Shown: positions 11,471 to 27,245 of the stretch, in pieces
Numbering within the stretch: position 1 is the stretch's first letter
How the letters are laid out: each line of letters starts with the position of its first letter
Assembly (NCBI GenBank): GCA_002914845.1
Contig: JXTC01000108.1
Location: 399,817-463,816, forward strand
Length of the DNA stretch: 64,000 nucleotides
DNA from: Trema orientale
Lineage: Eukaryota > Streptophyta > Magnoliopsida > Rosales > Cannabaceae
Direction of reading: 5' to 3'
Translations under genes and position numbers: made by a program
The notes under the pieces: generated by a model
Told to the model about the DNA's origin: nothing
Databases searched by the model: none
What the model saw: the letters and a program-made list of their open reading frames with translations, nothing else

Positions 11471-11983
11471 GTCATGACTAACTGAGGATGCGCGTTGGTA
11501 TACGCCAGGTCCACACGATTTAAATCTAGCTATGACAAGTATATATTGAAAATCTTTACATAAAAATATAAAGTAAAAAAATTAAATAGAAAGTTCCAAA
11601 TTTTAAATCAATTATTATCTATTTAGTGGTTGAATTATGAATATGTATTAAAATTTAAAATACACGACCAAAAAGAAAATTCACTCTGTGTTTTAAACTT
11701 AAAGCTCTGGACCAATTTATTGATTAGTATTTATTTGCATTAATCATTTAGAGCTGGGTTGCATCTGCATCAAAGAACAGCCATCTTTCGACCCTTAATA
11801 ACGGTGAAGTGTGAATATCAAGTCAGCTAAGTCTACCACCGTACTACAAGTCGCTTAATTGAAGCTTTGCATCTTTACACGTTATTGATGGACATGTCCT
11901 ATCTTAGGCTTTAAAAGCACACCAAATTATACAAGCACAGAGAAACCTGCGGCCCTTATTGTCGTTAATAATATCGGCCACCA
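11471..11983. promoter_or_regulatory. proximal 5' flank of CRK-2, shared with CRK-3
   Basis: About 11660-11800 aligns by eye with about 51130-51245 upstream of CRK-3. Shared text includes AAAAAGAAAATTCA, TTTAAACTTAAA against TCTAAACTTAAAAG, GACCAATT, AGTATTTATTTG and GCTGGGTTGCAT against GCTGCGTTGCAT. Both copies sit 180-330 bp upstream of the start codon. A promoter role is inferred from position and conservation between paralogues. Confidence 0.5.
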
Positions 11984-15616
<3,633 letters not shown>

Positions 15617-16199
15617 CTAGTGTGACCGTGTGAATATTTACCGAGCATCTACAAGTGTCCTGGTTTTTTTTTTTTTTTTTTTTTTGATGTATACTTAATA
15701 TATATAGACCTGGAAAACTTTCATGTAATTCAAATTTGACAACTTGGTTTCATAGCTTTCTTTTTCCATCAATCTTGTCTGTATTGTCGTTATCAGGGAA
15801 ACGACACAAGTATAAAATAGATATTACATTTTCATTCAAAAAAAATAGATATTACATTTATTTTAAATGTTAATAAATACTCTTTCCTTAAAAAAGGAAA
15901 AAAACGTGTTAAATAATATTCCGAGTACCAGACGTAACTATGGTATTCTTAACATTTTAAAGGATCTTCGATATTTGATTTATACAGGGTAAAATTATTG
16001 AAGAATAAAACAAATATCAAGATTGTTCTTGTTTTTTCTACTTTTTTTTTTGTTTTTAATTTTTTAATTCTGTACCTAGCGACAGTCAATTTTAAGACGT
16101 ATGACTCGCTGATTTTTATGCCCGTTGGATACGGCAGTATGTCTTTTATATATATATATATATATATATATGTGTATATATATATATGTTTATTTATAT
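15617..16199. other. 3' flank of CRK-2 with poly-T and TA simple repeats
   Basis: A poly-T tract lies at about 15664-15686, and a (TA)n tract with a few G/C interruptions lies at about 16146-16190. Reading frames on either strand at 15949-16310 are products of this simple repeat. No gene is seen. Confidence 0.5.
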
Positions 16200-16500
16200 T
16201 GGAGCAGGAAGATCCATGTGCCACCGAATGGATTTTCAACTGCGCAATGTTTGTCATTGGCCACTCCCATTCCAGTCCATCGAATAAGTGAGACTGATCC
16301 AATTAATTAAAGACTCCTTTCGCAATCAATCTCTTAGTAGTCAAAGTAGTAGGGAATCTACGGCTCGCTGGTCAAAAGTCGATTGTATTATTTATATTGG
16401 TTGGGGAATTGTTTATAAAGTCTAGAGTTGGAAGCTGGAACGAGACGTAACAAATTAAAGAAAGTGCAAAGAAATAAGTCTCATGTTTTCTAATTTACTG
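16200..16500. repeat. CRK-flanking block B
   Basis: Shares with blocks A, D, E and F the order GTTTGTCATTGGCCACTCCC, ATTCCAGTCCATCG, TGATCCAATTAATTAA, GACTCCTTTCGCAATCAAT, AGTCAAAGTAGTAGG, GCTCGCTGGTCAAAAG, TTGGGGAATTG and GCTGGAACGAGACGTAAC. It sits 0.6-0.9 kb downstream of CRK-2, next to the transposon island, and has no CRK gene immediately downstream. Confidence 0.7.
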
Positions 16501-16984
16501 ATCATGGTTAGGGTAATTTTCATATTCTGGACCCTCTGAGAATCAGCAGAGAATTTAATATATATCAGACATTTTTAATTCGATAATCTACTGTTAGAGC
16601 TCATAAGTGAGCTAATATGCGTGAGGAGCTCATGACCAAGCTCCAAATTAAACTATTCAAGCGGTGTCGTACTTCTCTGATCTCTCCAGGCTACATCCAA
16701 GCGGTGTCATATTTCTCTCCAAGCTACATGTCGTTTGTGTCATCATCAAGAAGGCTAGCAGAATTGCTATACCTATGACATGTGGTTCATAATTCTCTCC
16801 AAATAACATTTGTATATTAACTGAAGTCGTATGCATGTTATCGTTTTGTCAGTATCTCTATGTTAGCAACGACCAAAAAGGAAAACGGCATCAAGTTGAG
16901 AAACCAAATAAAACTGACGAGACAATTACGCGAAAAAAAAAAAAAAAAGAAAAAGAGAGATACAATTACGAAAAATGTCTAAGA
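16501..16984. other. intergenic stretch, nothing supported
   Basis: A + strand reading frame at 16835-17035 spans an A-rich tract and the edge of the solo LTR and is not a gene. A weak local repeat is seen (CAAGCGGTGTCGTACTTCTC and CAAGCGGTGTCATATTTCTC near 16658 and 16697). Confidence 0.4.
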
Positions 16985-19416
16985 TGTCACAACCCAAACC
17001 CTGGGTCAGTGGCAGAAGAGGAATTTCACAAGTGAAAATTCATAATTTATTTTAGAAAATTTTAGAAACTGCAATTCTTCAAAAAAAAAAAACGACAACT
17101 AGTTTAAAAACGATAGCTTCTGTAGAAATTTACAAAAATAGTTCAAATTATAAATTCCCACAGTTTGTAATCACCACTAGATATAGACTGTTAATAATAG
17201 TAATAAAACATACATATGCATCACCATTGTCATCACAAGTAGGCATAATAGATAATACAGGCTAAATCCAAATTATGAGCCTTAAATGTTATTACAAATC
17301 TAAAGTGAGTTACTAAGTAGTTACCAACTACTAAACTAGTAATATTCTTCCCGGCCTAGTTACTCCGCTTTGGAGTTGCCTAAATCACACTGTACACCAC
17401 CTGAGAGGGGAAAGATAAGGGGGTGAGCATTTACATGCTCAGTAGGAATTCAATTACCTTTTTGGTATGAATGCAACTTTTGAAACCTGCATGGTTAGTA
17501 CCTTTCCAAAAATCCAGTTATGAAACAAGTTTACAAATATTCAAGATCAATCACATATTCAAAATCAAAATCAAAACCAAAGTCACCATGTTGTACATAT
17601 CATAAATCAACCAAGTACAAGTATGAGCTCTCATCCTCTCATCACAGTCCTATAATACCTCTTGAACAGAGGTACCCAGCATCTTGACACTACCCGGAGG
17701 TGTGTCAGCAAATCCTGCGCAGGGGCCAAGGTCTCTCACCTAGCGCTGCAGCAACTCGCTAGCGATTTAAATACCATGATGCTAAAATAGAACTCAAGTG
17801 TGTGATCTTATGGTAGGTACAACATTTCACAGAATATATAATAACTATGCATCAAGTATATCAAGAAATCATGCTTTAAAACTCATTTGATATTATTCTG
17901 GGAATTACAAAAAATTGGGCAGCATAACGGCTGTATTTTCCCAAAACTAAAATTTTTAACCTGCATAAAAATCATGCAAACCAATCCCAGAATAATCCAA
18001 TATATCTCAACAATTCACAAGTTCATCAAATATCCATTCAAATCATTAAAATCCATGAAAATCAATAATTTCAAGAAATAGGTCATAATGCATAATTTAA
18101 AACAAAATAAGTTGAAAACTTGGTAATTGAACCCCTACCTCACCTGGATAGCTAGACTAAGCTATCGGCGCTCGTAGATTCTCCCGTTGGTCACCCGGTC
18201 GCTCCGGAAAGTCGTTTCCGGATCCCGTGAGTTCGCTTTAACAGGTGACTTTCCAAAAAAAGCCTCAAATTGCAAATCGGATGTTACCACTGAATTCAGA
18301 GCACCCAAAAACATTAGGTTAGATATATAATTCAATTAATTTAGGCCTCAGGCCTGTGGCACGCAAGTCGAGGTGAAATCTCGAGCCTCGTGTCTCGGAT
18401 TTCGTGCCACCTCAAAACTTATTATTGATGTTTTATATCAAAACTCATCTCTTGACCTTACTTAGTCCAATTCCGAAGTCCAATTTCAGTTTTGAGGCCT
18501 CTAGCTCAAATTTGGGCTTAATTAGAGACTAATTTAAAAAGTTACAAAAATACCATTTTTTGAAAATATTTAGATAAACGCCACAAATTTTAGACTTGAA
18601 CTTCTCTCAATCTACCAATTCATTTTCAACAAAATTTCCACCTTTCATCTTGTTTCAACCCACATTTTCATCCCCTAAAGTTTCATTAGCATTGGATGAA
18701 CATTTGAAAAATAATTATAGAAATACTACTTTTCGTGACGAAAATACCATAAAAACTTTTAAACGCTCACTGGAGTTTCTTGGCTAGAAATTAGTGGCGA
18801 TGAGGGGCTAGGCTCGACTCAAGGGAGCTTGGGCGGTGGTGGGTGGCAGCGTAAGGCGGCAAAAAGCCAGATTTTGGTCACGAATGCCGCAGTTTGGGCG
18901 TGTGCGACGGGGCAACTTCGCGTTTTTCTCCCTCGCAGTTGGCCTTGCGACAAGCGGAGTAGGTGGCCGGCGGAAGTTCACTGTTTGGCAGGCTTCAAGT
19001 TCGGTTGGAGCTCGTGGCCAAAGGAGCGCCGGCGCCGGCTGGGGAAGGGTGTAAAGATGGGGCTTCGCTACTGTTTGTGAACGTGAGAGAGAAGAAGAAG
19101 AAGAAGAGGAATGGACGTGAGAAGAAGAGAGAGATTAGGGATTTGGGGGGGGATTTTTGGGAAAATGGTGACATGTGTCACTTATGGGCTGGTGACCTAT
19201 CTTTTCAAAATTGTATTATGGCCCATTTTTCAAACTTTGTCTTCATTTAAGTCCTTAATATTCGAATTTGACCCCAATTTTGAAAATTTCTTCTACTTTG
19301 ACCCCTCCTTCAATTTTAATTTAAATTTCAGCCAACTTTTTATTAATTTTATTTTTTTTCCCCTTTAAGTTATGAAAAGATAAGAATACCCTTAATTTAA
19401 AATCAAGGCTTTCACA
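16985..19416 (-). mobile_element. Ty3/gypsy solo LTR (2432 bp) with 5-bp target-site duplication TAAGA
   Basis: The segment begins TGTCACAACCC and ends GGCTTTCACA, giving inverted TG...CA ends. TAAGA is found at 16980-16984 and again at 19417-19421. The minus orientation is inferred from layout, with the pyrimidine-rich leader-like part (about 19040-19130 on the minus strand) and the TACTGAGCATGTAAATGCTCA motif typical of chromovirus LTRs. No internal region is attached. Reading frames inside it (for example about 18829-19368) are incidental. Solo LTRs arise by LTR-LTR recombination, so this is an old, processed insertion. Confidence 0.75.
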
Positions 19417-19421
19417 TAAGA

Positions 19422-19616
19422 TGTATATTGTACTCCATAACTTTGTCCAGAAAAAAGAGTTTTACGCTATCTAATAAATCGATGCGATTAGTGTTCATTA
19501 AAGCAGTAATAAATATTTAAGAAAGAATAGGAACAAGTTCAATAGAATGAACAAATTTAAATATACAATCAAGGTGAAAATGTCAACGTCAATGGAGTCG
19601 TCAGAAATATAGATGT
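19422..19616. other. short spacer between the solo LTR and the next fossil
   Basis: AT-rich, with no recognised feature. The exact left limit of the adjacent Ty3/gypsy fossil is uncertain by a few tens of bases. Confidence 0.3.
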
Positions 19617-22600
19617 CGATGGATATTCCGGGATATCGGATGACGTATGGAAACATCTCAATGAATTCCACCCATCGTGCATGCCTCCTATTCAACTTGT
19701 GTCGATCTTTAAGGTGCTTCAAGGACTCATGATCAGTGTGAATCACGAACTCTTTAGGCCAAAGGTAACATTGCCGTGTTTCTACAGATTGAACCAACGC
19801 ACACATTTTTTTTATCAAATGTAGGGTAGTTTAAGACTGCCCTACTTAGCTTCTCACTGAAGTAAGCAATTGGTCGTCTCTCCTATATTAAAACTGTACC
19901 TATACTAATATCTGAAGCATCACATTCAATTTTAAATATTTTATTAAAGTTAGGCAAAGATAATAAGGGAGCGTTGGTCAATTTTTGCTTAATCAGTTGA
20001 AACGCTTTGTCTTGCTCATCTCCCCACTTGAATCCAACATTGATTTGGCCACTCTTGGATTGCACGTACCTTCTCCTCATCAACTTGTATACCCTGTGCA
20101 CTCACAACAAATCCTAGAAACACAAATTTATCAATGCAAAAGGTACACTTCTTCAAATTAGCAAACAACATTTCTTTTCTAAGTACATCTAAAACAGATT
20201 TCAAATGTACTACATGTTCATCCAAGTTTTCGCTATAAACCAGAATATCATCAAAATAAATAACTACGAACTTTCCAATAAAAGCACGCAAAACATGGTT
20301 CATTAATCTCATGAAAGTGCTAGGAGTATTAGTTAATCCAAAAGGTATAACTAACCATTCATGTAAACCATATTTTGTTTTGAATACAATTTTTCATTCA
20401 TAACCTTCTTTCATTCTAATTTGATGATATCCACTTTTCAAATCAATTTTAGAAAATACACAAGACCCATGCAATTCATCTAGCATATCATCTAAGCAAG
20501 GAATAGGATGACGACACTTTACCGTTATATTATTGATCGCTCGGCAATCAACACACATTCGCCATGATCCATCCTTCTTAGGAACCAAAATTACTGGAAC
20601 TGCACATGGACTCATGCTTTCTCTAATATACCCCTTTTCCATCAACTCACTAACCTGCCTTTAAAACTCCTTTGTCTCCTCGGGACAATTTTCATGCAAA
20701 AGCTAAAGAAATTAAGAGAGCGATGCTTTCAAACCAGCCGATGGTTGTACTCTTGTACATAGAGGCGTTTTTAAACACTAATGATCTTGACCCTGTTTTG
20801 CATAGTTCTGTTGTTTCTCTATTGCAGAAATTCGAGGATGTCTTTCCCGATGAGGTGCCACATGGTTTGCCCTCGATTAGGAGAATAGAATATCAAATTG
20901 ATTTTGTTACCGGTGCTTCTATTCCAAACCGACCAGCCTATAGGAGCCTCTCTCTCTTTTTCACTTTTTCTCTTTTGATCACTCTCTTTTTGTAACCTCA
21001 CTTGATCTTCATGAACTTGTTTTGGTGTCAAAGGTACAAGATTGATTGGTCGCTGATTAAGTACAAACGAGTACTTGTTGGTGATGCCATCATGTTTAAC
21101 ACGGCGATCAAATTGCCATGGTCGACCTAGTAACAAGTGTCCAGCTTGCATCGGAACCACATCGCACAAAACTTCATCTTCATATTTTCCGATACGAAAA
21201 AAAACTAATACTTGTTTGTTTACCTTCAGTTCACTACTATCATTTAACCACTGTAACTTATATGGTCGTGGATGCTTCATGGTCGGCAACCCTAATTTCT
21301 CTACTATAGTAGTGCTAGCCATATTAGTACAACTACCACCATCAATAATCACACTACATACCTTATTTTGAACATGGCACCTACTATGAAAGATGTTTTC
21401 TCGTTGTACTTCTTCTTCTTCTTTTCCTTGCCCACTTAGAGCTCTCTTTACCACCAACAAATCTCCTTGGGAAGGATATTCCTCTTCATCGGCATCCTCC
21501 AATGGTGGCATAGAGTTAGTGTCATCTTCATCTTCGGTCTCAATCTCACCGTCATCTCGTAATACCATAACTCTTTTGTTTGGACATTGGCTAGCTATGT
21601 GACCCCTACCTTGGCATTTAAAATGTTTGATATCACGATTCTTAGAAGTAGAAGAATCGGATTTACCTTGATTTCCATGGCTGGTCACATCTTGCTTTTT
21701 CTCAGTTTTCGACTTCACTGTAGGTTGCCTCTCATCCTTCTTCCATTGATTCGATTTCCAAGCAGATGTACTTGGACTTTGGCTTGGACGTGTACTGCCC
21801 ATCCTCTTGAGTTGGTTCTCAAGTTTTATTGCCATGTGTACTATATCCTCCAACTCCACGTGATGTTACAATTCCACCATATTAGAAATTTCACGATTCA
21901 GACTAACTAAGAATCTAGACATTGTAGCCTCCTGGTCCTCCTCTGCATTCGCTCAAATCATTGCAACCTCCTTCTCCTCATAATATTCCTCTACACTCCT
22001 GTTACCTTACCTAAGACTTTGCAACTTATTATACAATTCTCGGTAGTAGTAGCTTGGAAAAAACCTCTTTCTCATCACTGTTTTCATCTCCTCCCACGTC
22101 TCTATTGGACGCTCTCTATTTTTTCTCCTATTCATCACTAACTGATCCCACCAAACAATTGCATAATATGAAAATTCAATGGCAGCAAGCTTTACCTTCT
22201 TATTCTTAGAGTAATTGTGGCAATCAAATACTAATTCTACCTTCTTCTCCCACTCGAGGTAAGCTTCTAGATCGTTCTTACCTTGAAAGGACAGAATCTT
22301 CATCTTAATACTACCCAATGAATTATCTTCTCGATTCCTAGCTCCTCTAAACTGCTCACCATTCCTCCTATTACCAACAATGGAATCTCGATCATCTTCA
22401 TCACCAAAAGTATCTCCATAATACTCTTCATCTTCAACCCTCACTTCTCTAGGTTGGAATCTCCCTCTTCTATGTATATTAGGAGCAATTTGTGGCTGCT
22501 CCACACGTGTGTTCTCTATTCAGTCTATCCGCTCATGAACTCGCTCCATCTCCGCTCTCATTGCTTTCCTCATCTCGCCAATTAAGGCTTCCATGAGAAG

Positions 22601-24240
22601 CTTCGGATCAACCACTCTCGATGTATCTCTAGAGATGTTTTTATCCTTGTTGTCTGACATGTATGTTGCAAAACAATGTTAGTAAAAGAAAGGACCTCAC
22701 ACACTCTCTCACGTGTTTCACTCAAATAATGAATCACTCAAATTTTCACTCGTGTTTCACACAAATATCAGATTGGCTTTTATCCTCTAACGTGCTCACC
22801 ACTCTTGCCTTTTTTCGCTCGTAATTTCTCAATAGGTGCTTATCAAACTAATTCAAACAAATAACAGAATTTCTTAGCAACAATCCACACCAAAACTCAC
22901 TAACCAGATTAGGATTTAAAATAACAATCTGGAATAACTGTTTCTGAAAATAGACAATTCAAGAAAAAGCTGACCCTAGGTTCAAAGTCAGAAATAAAAC
23001 TTTGAAGGGCTACACAAAACAAAGAAACAAGAGAAAAACTCACACCAAACTTTGAAGGCTTGGAAAGTGATGAAAACGATGGATTTTGAGCTCAAAAATT
23101 GGGATGAATGGTAGTAGTCTATTCAATTCGTAGAGCTCGGAATAAGCTTCGATTTGATATATAATATGTGTCGTTTCGATAACCGGATCAAAAGTTACGA
23201 CTGTTTTACTGAAGTACTATAAAAAACCTTTAATTCGGCTAGAAATTTCTTGATTCTTCTTCTTCTTCTTCTTCTTTTCTTTTTTTCTATGAATCCGCTT
23301 CTTCCTTCTGTTCTCTTTTTTTTTTTTTTGACCTTCGGCTATGACAAGAACAGGCTTTTTTTTTGGACGATTTAAATGAAACAAAGAAGAAAGAAATAAG
23401 GAGTGGTACGACTAAGAGAAAAAAAATAAGAATAGAATAAACCTGAGACTAGAATCCGGCTTTCTGATACCAAATGATACGAATCCGGCCAACTTATGAC
23501 GAAACCCGAAGCAAGGATGATGCCTAGGACCGTTCTACAATCAAATTCGGATGAAAAATCTCGACCCAACACCTATAAAGAGATGTGAACCTTGGTATAA
23601 AGGAAGATGCCACAATCAAGGATGGAAAACTCGATTGATAAGTCAAGAGATGAACGCCACAGAGAAATCTGATAAGTTTGAATAAGTTCTCAAAGGACCA
23701 AAGAGAAATTACTCTCAATTTTAATGAATTGTAATCTTATCTTTTCATTAAGCTAATGGCTATTTATATACATAGGGAGCACGAAATTGGTAGCTAAAAA
23801 ACACCTAAGAAGCTGCCCAAAACAAGAAAAAGAAACTAAAATAACCTAATTCAATTCTGAAAATTGATTTGCTACAGTTACCCTAAACATGCCTACTTCA
23901 CAATAAAAAAAGAAAGTATCTTAATTGGCATGCAAGCCTTACAACCCAACAATAAAACTTAATAAATAAATAAGAAAGATAATTTATTTAATTGCTACCA
24001 ACCATTCTCCTTGATGAGTCAAAAACGGGTAAGAGAATAATGAAAATCCAATCTTGTAGACTGCGTATAACATCATCTTTGAGTCTCGAAGAATTTATCT
24101 CAGTCTAAATGCTTTGAATCAGCTCATTGACAGACTCCTTGAATCTTTTAGCTCGCGCTCTTGTAACCGGTCCAATTGGAACTTGAAATGGCTCTTCTGA
24201 ATCGTACCTTGATTTGCATCAATGCTTCACACCATTATCA
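19617..24240 (-). mobile_element. Ty3/gypsy retrotransposon fossil, minus strand (5' LTR, gag, protease, RT, RNase H)
   Basis: Parts from right to left: 5' LTR 23475-24240; primer-binding site just inside it (TTTGGTATCAGA on the minus strand, initiator-Met tRNA type); gag about 21700-22660 (KILSFQGKNDLEAYLEWEKK); zinc knuckle CQGRGHIASQC and protease motif IIDGGSCTNM at about 21150-21620; reverse transcriptase about 20010-20645 ([26 protein letters not shown]); RNase H about 19630-20000 ([13 protein letters not shown]). Integrase and a second LTR are not recognised. The family resembles plant chromoviruses. It is broken, with many breaks (on the order of ten) including rearrangement, and looks old. 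Confidence 0.85.
23475..24240 (-). repeat. 5' LTR of the minus-strand Ty3/gypsy fossil
   Basis: Bounded by TGATAC on the left and TTATCA on the right, so the ends are inverted TGATA/TATCA. It abuts the primer-binding site at its left edge. A TATA-like TATATAAATAGCC on the minus strand lies near 23760-23775. The length is 766 bp. No partner LTR was found in the window, so no age can be drawn from LTR divergence. Confidence 0.72.
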
Positions 24241-24841
24241 AGTAATATCACAATCAATGTCGACCTAGTCACTCGACAATACTTCAACCGCTCTAGACAA
24301 CCCTGTCGAGTAGTATCTCAACACTATTGAATTAGGCACTAGACACACTCTTGACCATGCTAGACATCTCAATATGGCGTCTAGACAAACTTGTCTGGCG
24401 TACTAACTCCATTGTCGAGCCATTTTCCATAATGCACAATTTTGACTTGACAAATTTGACTAGCCAATAGACACATATGTCTAGCCATTAAAAATAAATG
24501 TAAATATTCTTTTTAGGGACTTATAAAAGACGCCTAGATCTAGTAGAAAAGGGTGTCGAGTATGCTAGATATCCCTATCTGACGTTCTAGACACCCCTGT
24601 CTGGCATACTAGACTTCATTGTTAAGCCGTTTTCCCTAATGCACAATATTTACTCGATAGTATTGTCTAACCAATAGACATACATGTCTATCAATTAAAT
24701 ACAGATAATTTTTTTTAGGGTCGTGAAATACTTTTTATATAAACTAGTTAAGAATAATATTTTTTTATTGCCTTTATATATATTTACTTATTTATTTTGT
24801 ATTTGTTTTGGACGTATTATCAACATTCATAATCATATTAT

Positions 24842-25075
24842 ATGATGGCGTGTGAGAAAAGAATGAAATTCTTGAAATTGGAACGAAAAGTGACCATGAT
24901 CAAAATGCATTATAGCCAAGAAGATGATGATAACAACGAGGATGACCATGATGATGATGATGGTGGTGGTAGTGGTGGTGATGGTGACGATGGTGATGTT
25001 TTTATTTGTGTGATATAATATTTTTGTATTACTATGTAATATGTTGTGTGTAATGTCATATTTTATAATACTATG
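24842..25075. repeat. dispersed duplication, copy 1, with GAT/GGT microsatellite
   Basis: About 230 bp matching 25616-25865. Shared text includes GAAAAGAATGAAATTCTT, GATCAAAATG, AAGAAGATGATGAT, GGATGACCATGATGATGATG and GGTGATGTTTTT. This copy has a short open frame from 24842 (about 58 codons) with acidic and glycine runs caused by the microsatellite. The frame is not kept in the second copy, so coding is unlikely. Confidence 0.6.
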
Positions 25076-25615
25076 TCATCTGTTATAATGTCGTTTTCAT
25101 TGAATTGATTAATATCTATAAAATAAATACTACTAAACAGTGGTGTCGAGTCGCTAGACAATATATCTAGCAAACTCGACAGTCCTGTTGAGTTCTTAGA
25201 CACAATCTCTAGATGCTCTCCCAAATGATAAAATACTACTATATAGCGGTATCTAATATTTATACAATTATGTCAAGTAGCTAGATAACCATGTTGTGTA
25301 GATAGATAATCATATCGAGCCATTATTCCAAATGTAAGAAAAGCTATTAAATAATATTATCAAGTAGCTAGACAACCATCATGTATAGCTAGACAACCCA
25401 ATCGAGTTATTGTTCTAAATGTGAAAAGGCTACTAGACATTAATGTTATGTATTTAGATAACTATATCAAGTAATAAGGATGATATATTTTCACTATATT
25501 AATAATTAAAAACTAATTAAGTTAGTAATAATACTTATTTAATATTCATTATATTTAGTTGTTGAATTTCTAATTAGAAAAAATGATAAAGTAACTAAGT
25601 TTCTAGTAATATGGA

Positions 25616-25865
25616 TGACATGCGGGAAAAGAATGAAATTCTTAGAATTGGAATGAAAAGAGACAATGATCAAAATGTATTATAGTCAAGAAGATGATGA
25701 TGACAAAAAGGATGACCATGATGATGATGATGGTGGTGGTAGGGTAGTGGTGGTGGTGGTGATGGTGATGGTGACGACGGTGATGTTTTTGTTTGTGTGA
25801 TGTAATATTTTTATATTGTTATGTAATGTGTTATGTATAATATTATATTTTATACCTCTGGCATA
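25616..25865. repeat. dispersed duplication, copy 2, with GAT/GGT microsatellite
   Basis: Second copy of the segment at 24842-25075, offset by about 775 bp. It shows a longer GGT run and point differences throughout. The minus-strand reading frame at 25686-25898 is a product of the microsatellite. Confidence 0.6.
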
Positions 25866-26049
25866 TATAATGTGTTGTGTGTAATGAATTTTTATCATTA
25901 TAATGAGTTTTTCATTATATTAATTATGTTAGAGAATCATATTAATATATGTAAATTATCATTACAATCAATTGTTCACTATATTGAGTGACTTTCTTAT
26001 TAGAAATAATAAGAAAGTGATCACGATGTGATTAAGTTTCTAATATTAG

Positions 26050-26485
26050 GAACAATGAAGTGACTAAGTTTCTAGTAATATGGATGACATATTTTCAATA
26101 TTTTAATATAGATTGTATATTTTCAATATTTTAAAAATTAAGCTAGTGACTAAAAAAATGACTAAGTTTCTAGTAATACGAATAATTAAGTGACTATGTT
26201 TCTAGTAATTTGGATGACATATTTTCAATGTTTTGATATGGATTGCATATTTTCAATATTTTAAAAAGTTATGATAGTGACTAACAAAATGACTAAGTTT
26301 CTCTTAATACGAATAATGAAGTGACTAAGTTTCTAGTAATATAGATGATATATTTTCTATATTTTAATATAGATTGCATATTTTCAATATTTTAAAAATT
26401 TAAGATATGATTAACAAAATGACTAAGTTTTTAGTAATACGAATAATGAAGTGACTATGTTTCTAGTAATATGGATAATATATTT
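26050..26485. repeat. ~130-bp tandem repeat, about 3.3 units
   Basis: The phrase TCTAGTAATATGGATGACAT (with variants) starts at 26071, 26201, 26332 and 26462, giving spacings of 130, 131 and 130 bp. Each unit also contains GAATAATGAAGTGACTA and two copies of CATATTTTCAATATTTTAA-like text. It is AT-rich and non-coding. Confidence 0.82.
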
Positions 26486-26555
26486 TTCAAAATGGATGAC
26501 ACATTTTTAATATGTAAGTAGTTTAAATCTCATTAAGTTAATGATTATATTTGGA

Positions 26556-27245
26556 AAGCTAAACAACTATGTTAAGCAACCAAACACCAAGTCTAGTTAT
26601 TTTGTAAAACATTATTTACTCACTCGATAAACATGTCTAGCAGCTGGACACATTATTTGGAATGCTAGACAACTATGTCGAGTAGCCAAATACTATGTCT
26701 AGCTATTTTGCAGATTATTATTTACTCACTCGATAGACATGTTTAACAACCAGACACATTGTCTAGAATGCTGGACAACTATGTTGAGCAACCAGACACT
26801 ATGTCTAGTCATTTTGTAGAACATTATTTACTCATTCGACAAATATGTCTAGCGGCTAGACAAATTTTCTAGAACGCTAGACAACTATGTCGAGCAACCA
26901 TGCACTATGTCTAGCCATTTTGTAGATCATTATTTATTCACTTGACAAACATATCTAGCGGTTAGACACATTGCTGGAATGCTAGACAACTATGTTTGGC
27001 CATTTTGTAGATCATTATTTAATCACTCTACAAATATGTCTAGCGGCTAGACACATTGTCTGGAATGCTAGACAACTATGTGGAGCAACCATACACCATG
27101 TCTAGTCATTTTGTAGATTATTATTTACTCAGTCGACAAACATGTCTAATGGCTAGACACATTATCTAGAACGCTAGACAACCATGTCGAGCAACCAGAC
27201 ACTATGACTAGCCAGTTTGTAGATCATTATTTATTATTCGATAAT
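26556..27245. repeat. 106-bp tandem repeat, about 6.5 units, with internal palindromes
   Basis: The phrase GCTAGACAACTATGTCGAGC (or a close variant) starts at 26558, 26664, 26770, 26876, 26981, 27067 and 27173. Spacings are 106, 106, 106, 105, 86 and 106 bp, so one unit has lost about 20 bp. Each unit then carries CACTATGTCTAG, ATTTTGTAGATCATTATTTA, CACTCGACAAACATGTCTAG and GGCTAGACACATTGTCT. The repeated GCTAGACA/TGTCTAGC pairs make short hairpins possible in every unit. Confidence 0.88.

Noticed and set aside
18829-19368. Several GC-rich + strand frames
   Set aside because: They lie wholly inside the solo LTR and are antisense to its leader-like segment.
21075-21910. + strand frames rich in Ser and Cys
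   Set aside because: They are antisense to the gag and protease part of the minus-strand gypsy fossil.
24842-25018. Small acidic protein of about 58 residues
   Set aside because: The Asp/Gly runs come from a GAT/GGT microsatellite, and the duplicate copy does not keep the frame.
26556-27245. CRISPR-like array
   Set aside because: The spacing is regular but repeats and spacers evolve together as one 106-bp unit, there are no unique spacers, and the DNA is a plant nuclear genome.
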